64,000 nt of DNA from Sphaerospermopsis aphanizomenoides BCCUSP55 (lineage in GTDB: Bacteria > Cyanobacteriota > Cyanobacteriia > Cyanobacteriales > Nostocaceae): the NCBI RefSeq assembly GCF_001586785.1, contig NZ_LUFH02000007.1:29899-93898 (forward strand). The letters are read 5' to 3'. The notes below the pieces were generated by a model. That model saw nothing but the letters and a program-made list of their open reading frames with translations. It did not search any database and was not told the origin of the DNA. This document shows positions 63,823 through 64,000 of the stretch, one piece after another. The stretch's first letter is position 1, and each line of letters opens with the position of its first letter. The position numbers and the translations under genes are program-made.

Positions 63823-64000
63823 GTTTCAGCTATCTGTCATCCCCAAATTTTCTGATCTATATCAATCCAAAATACACACTTTTGATGCTACACCCTTCAA
63901 AAACCTTGCACCTACTTTCCTATTTCTCAGCCTCAAACCTTTGATTTATCTAGGTTCTACCAAAAAACTGGGCTTAAGCCCCTGCCTCCCCTGCTTCCCC

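Overview
The window comes from a filamentous, very probably heterocyst-forming cyanobacterium (Nostocales). The evidence is an orange carotenoid protein gene followed by its recovery protein, a pcxA-type proton-extrusion gene, a fused pyrF-pyrE gene, a fused modB-modC gene, an hglE/PUFA-synthase-like cluster, many copies of the octamer GCGATCGC, and heptanucleotide STRR repeats (GGGAACA, TCACCTG, TTTTGAC types) in the spacers. Several genes are broken by stops, frameshifts, internal deletions or small inverted-repeat elements, so this lineage is losing genes. I cannot name the species.

Layout. 1-9.5 kb (+): the tail of a large PfaA/HglE-like polyketide synthase, then a PfaB-like KS-AT protein, a PfaD-like FMN enoyl reductase, a stand-alone condensation/acyltransferase domain protein, an acyl carrier protein, and a 625-aa protein with a TubC-type docking domain and no recognised catalytic domain. 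9.5-21.1 kb: mostly housekeeping genes (tsaE, yvcK, ruvC, mtnC, pyrFE, an AI-2E-family permease, ggt). It also holds a cytochrome b561 / molybdopterin oxidoreductase pair and a hicAB locus whose toxin is frameshifted. 21.1-25.6 kb is a zone of gene decay: a broken PD-(D/E)XK nuclease-like gene hit by a MITE, the C-terminal end of a DUF1778 antitoxin, a cluster of palindromes, a phytochelatin synthase that has lost its catalytic cysteine region, an IS4-type transposase remnant, a shortened amine oxidase and a GST fragment. 25.7-34.9 kb: modBC, mltA, pcxA, a large P-loop protein, then ocp and frp.

35.1-47.2 kb (-) is the most unusual region. Five genes lie head to tail. First comes a 1594-aa WD40-KAP NTPase with membrane segments. 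After 138 nt follow a STAND/NACHT-like ATPase, a WD40 protein, a second WD40 protein and a second STAND-like ATPase, the last four 0-3 nt apart. The ATPases end, and the WD40 proteins begin, where single-chain NACHT-WD40 proteins of cyanobacteria would be continuous. The unit therefore looks like two split NLR-like receptors arranged ATPase-WD40-WD40-ATPase. The blades are nearly identical except at a few surface positions, as in proteins under recognition-type diversifying selection. A role in phage defence or self/non-self sensing is an inference.

47.4-50 kb: an isoprenoid synthase-family gene and a secreted four-repeat protein. 50-63.8 kb (-): a tightly packed, duplicated signalling cluster of two MASE1 hybrid histidine kinases, a Cache/multi-PAS hybrid kinase, a REC-PAS-PAS hybrid kinase and a REC-PAS-GGDEF diguanylate cyclase.
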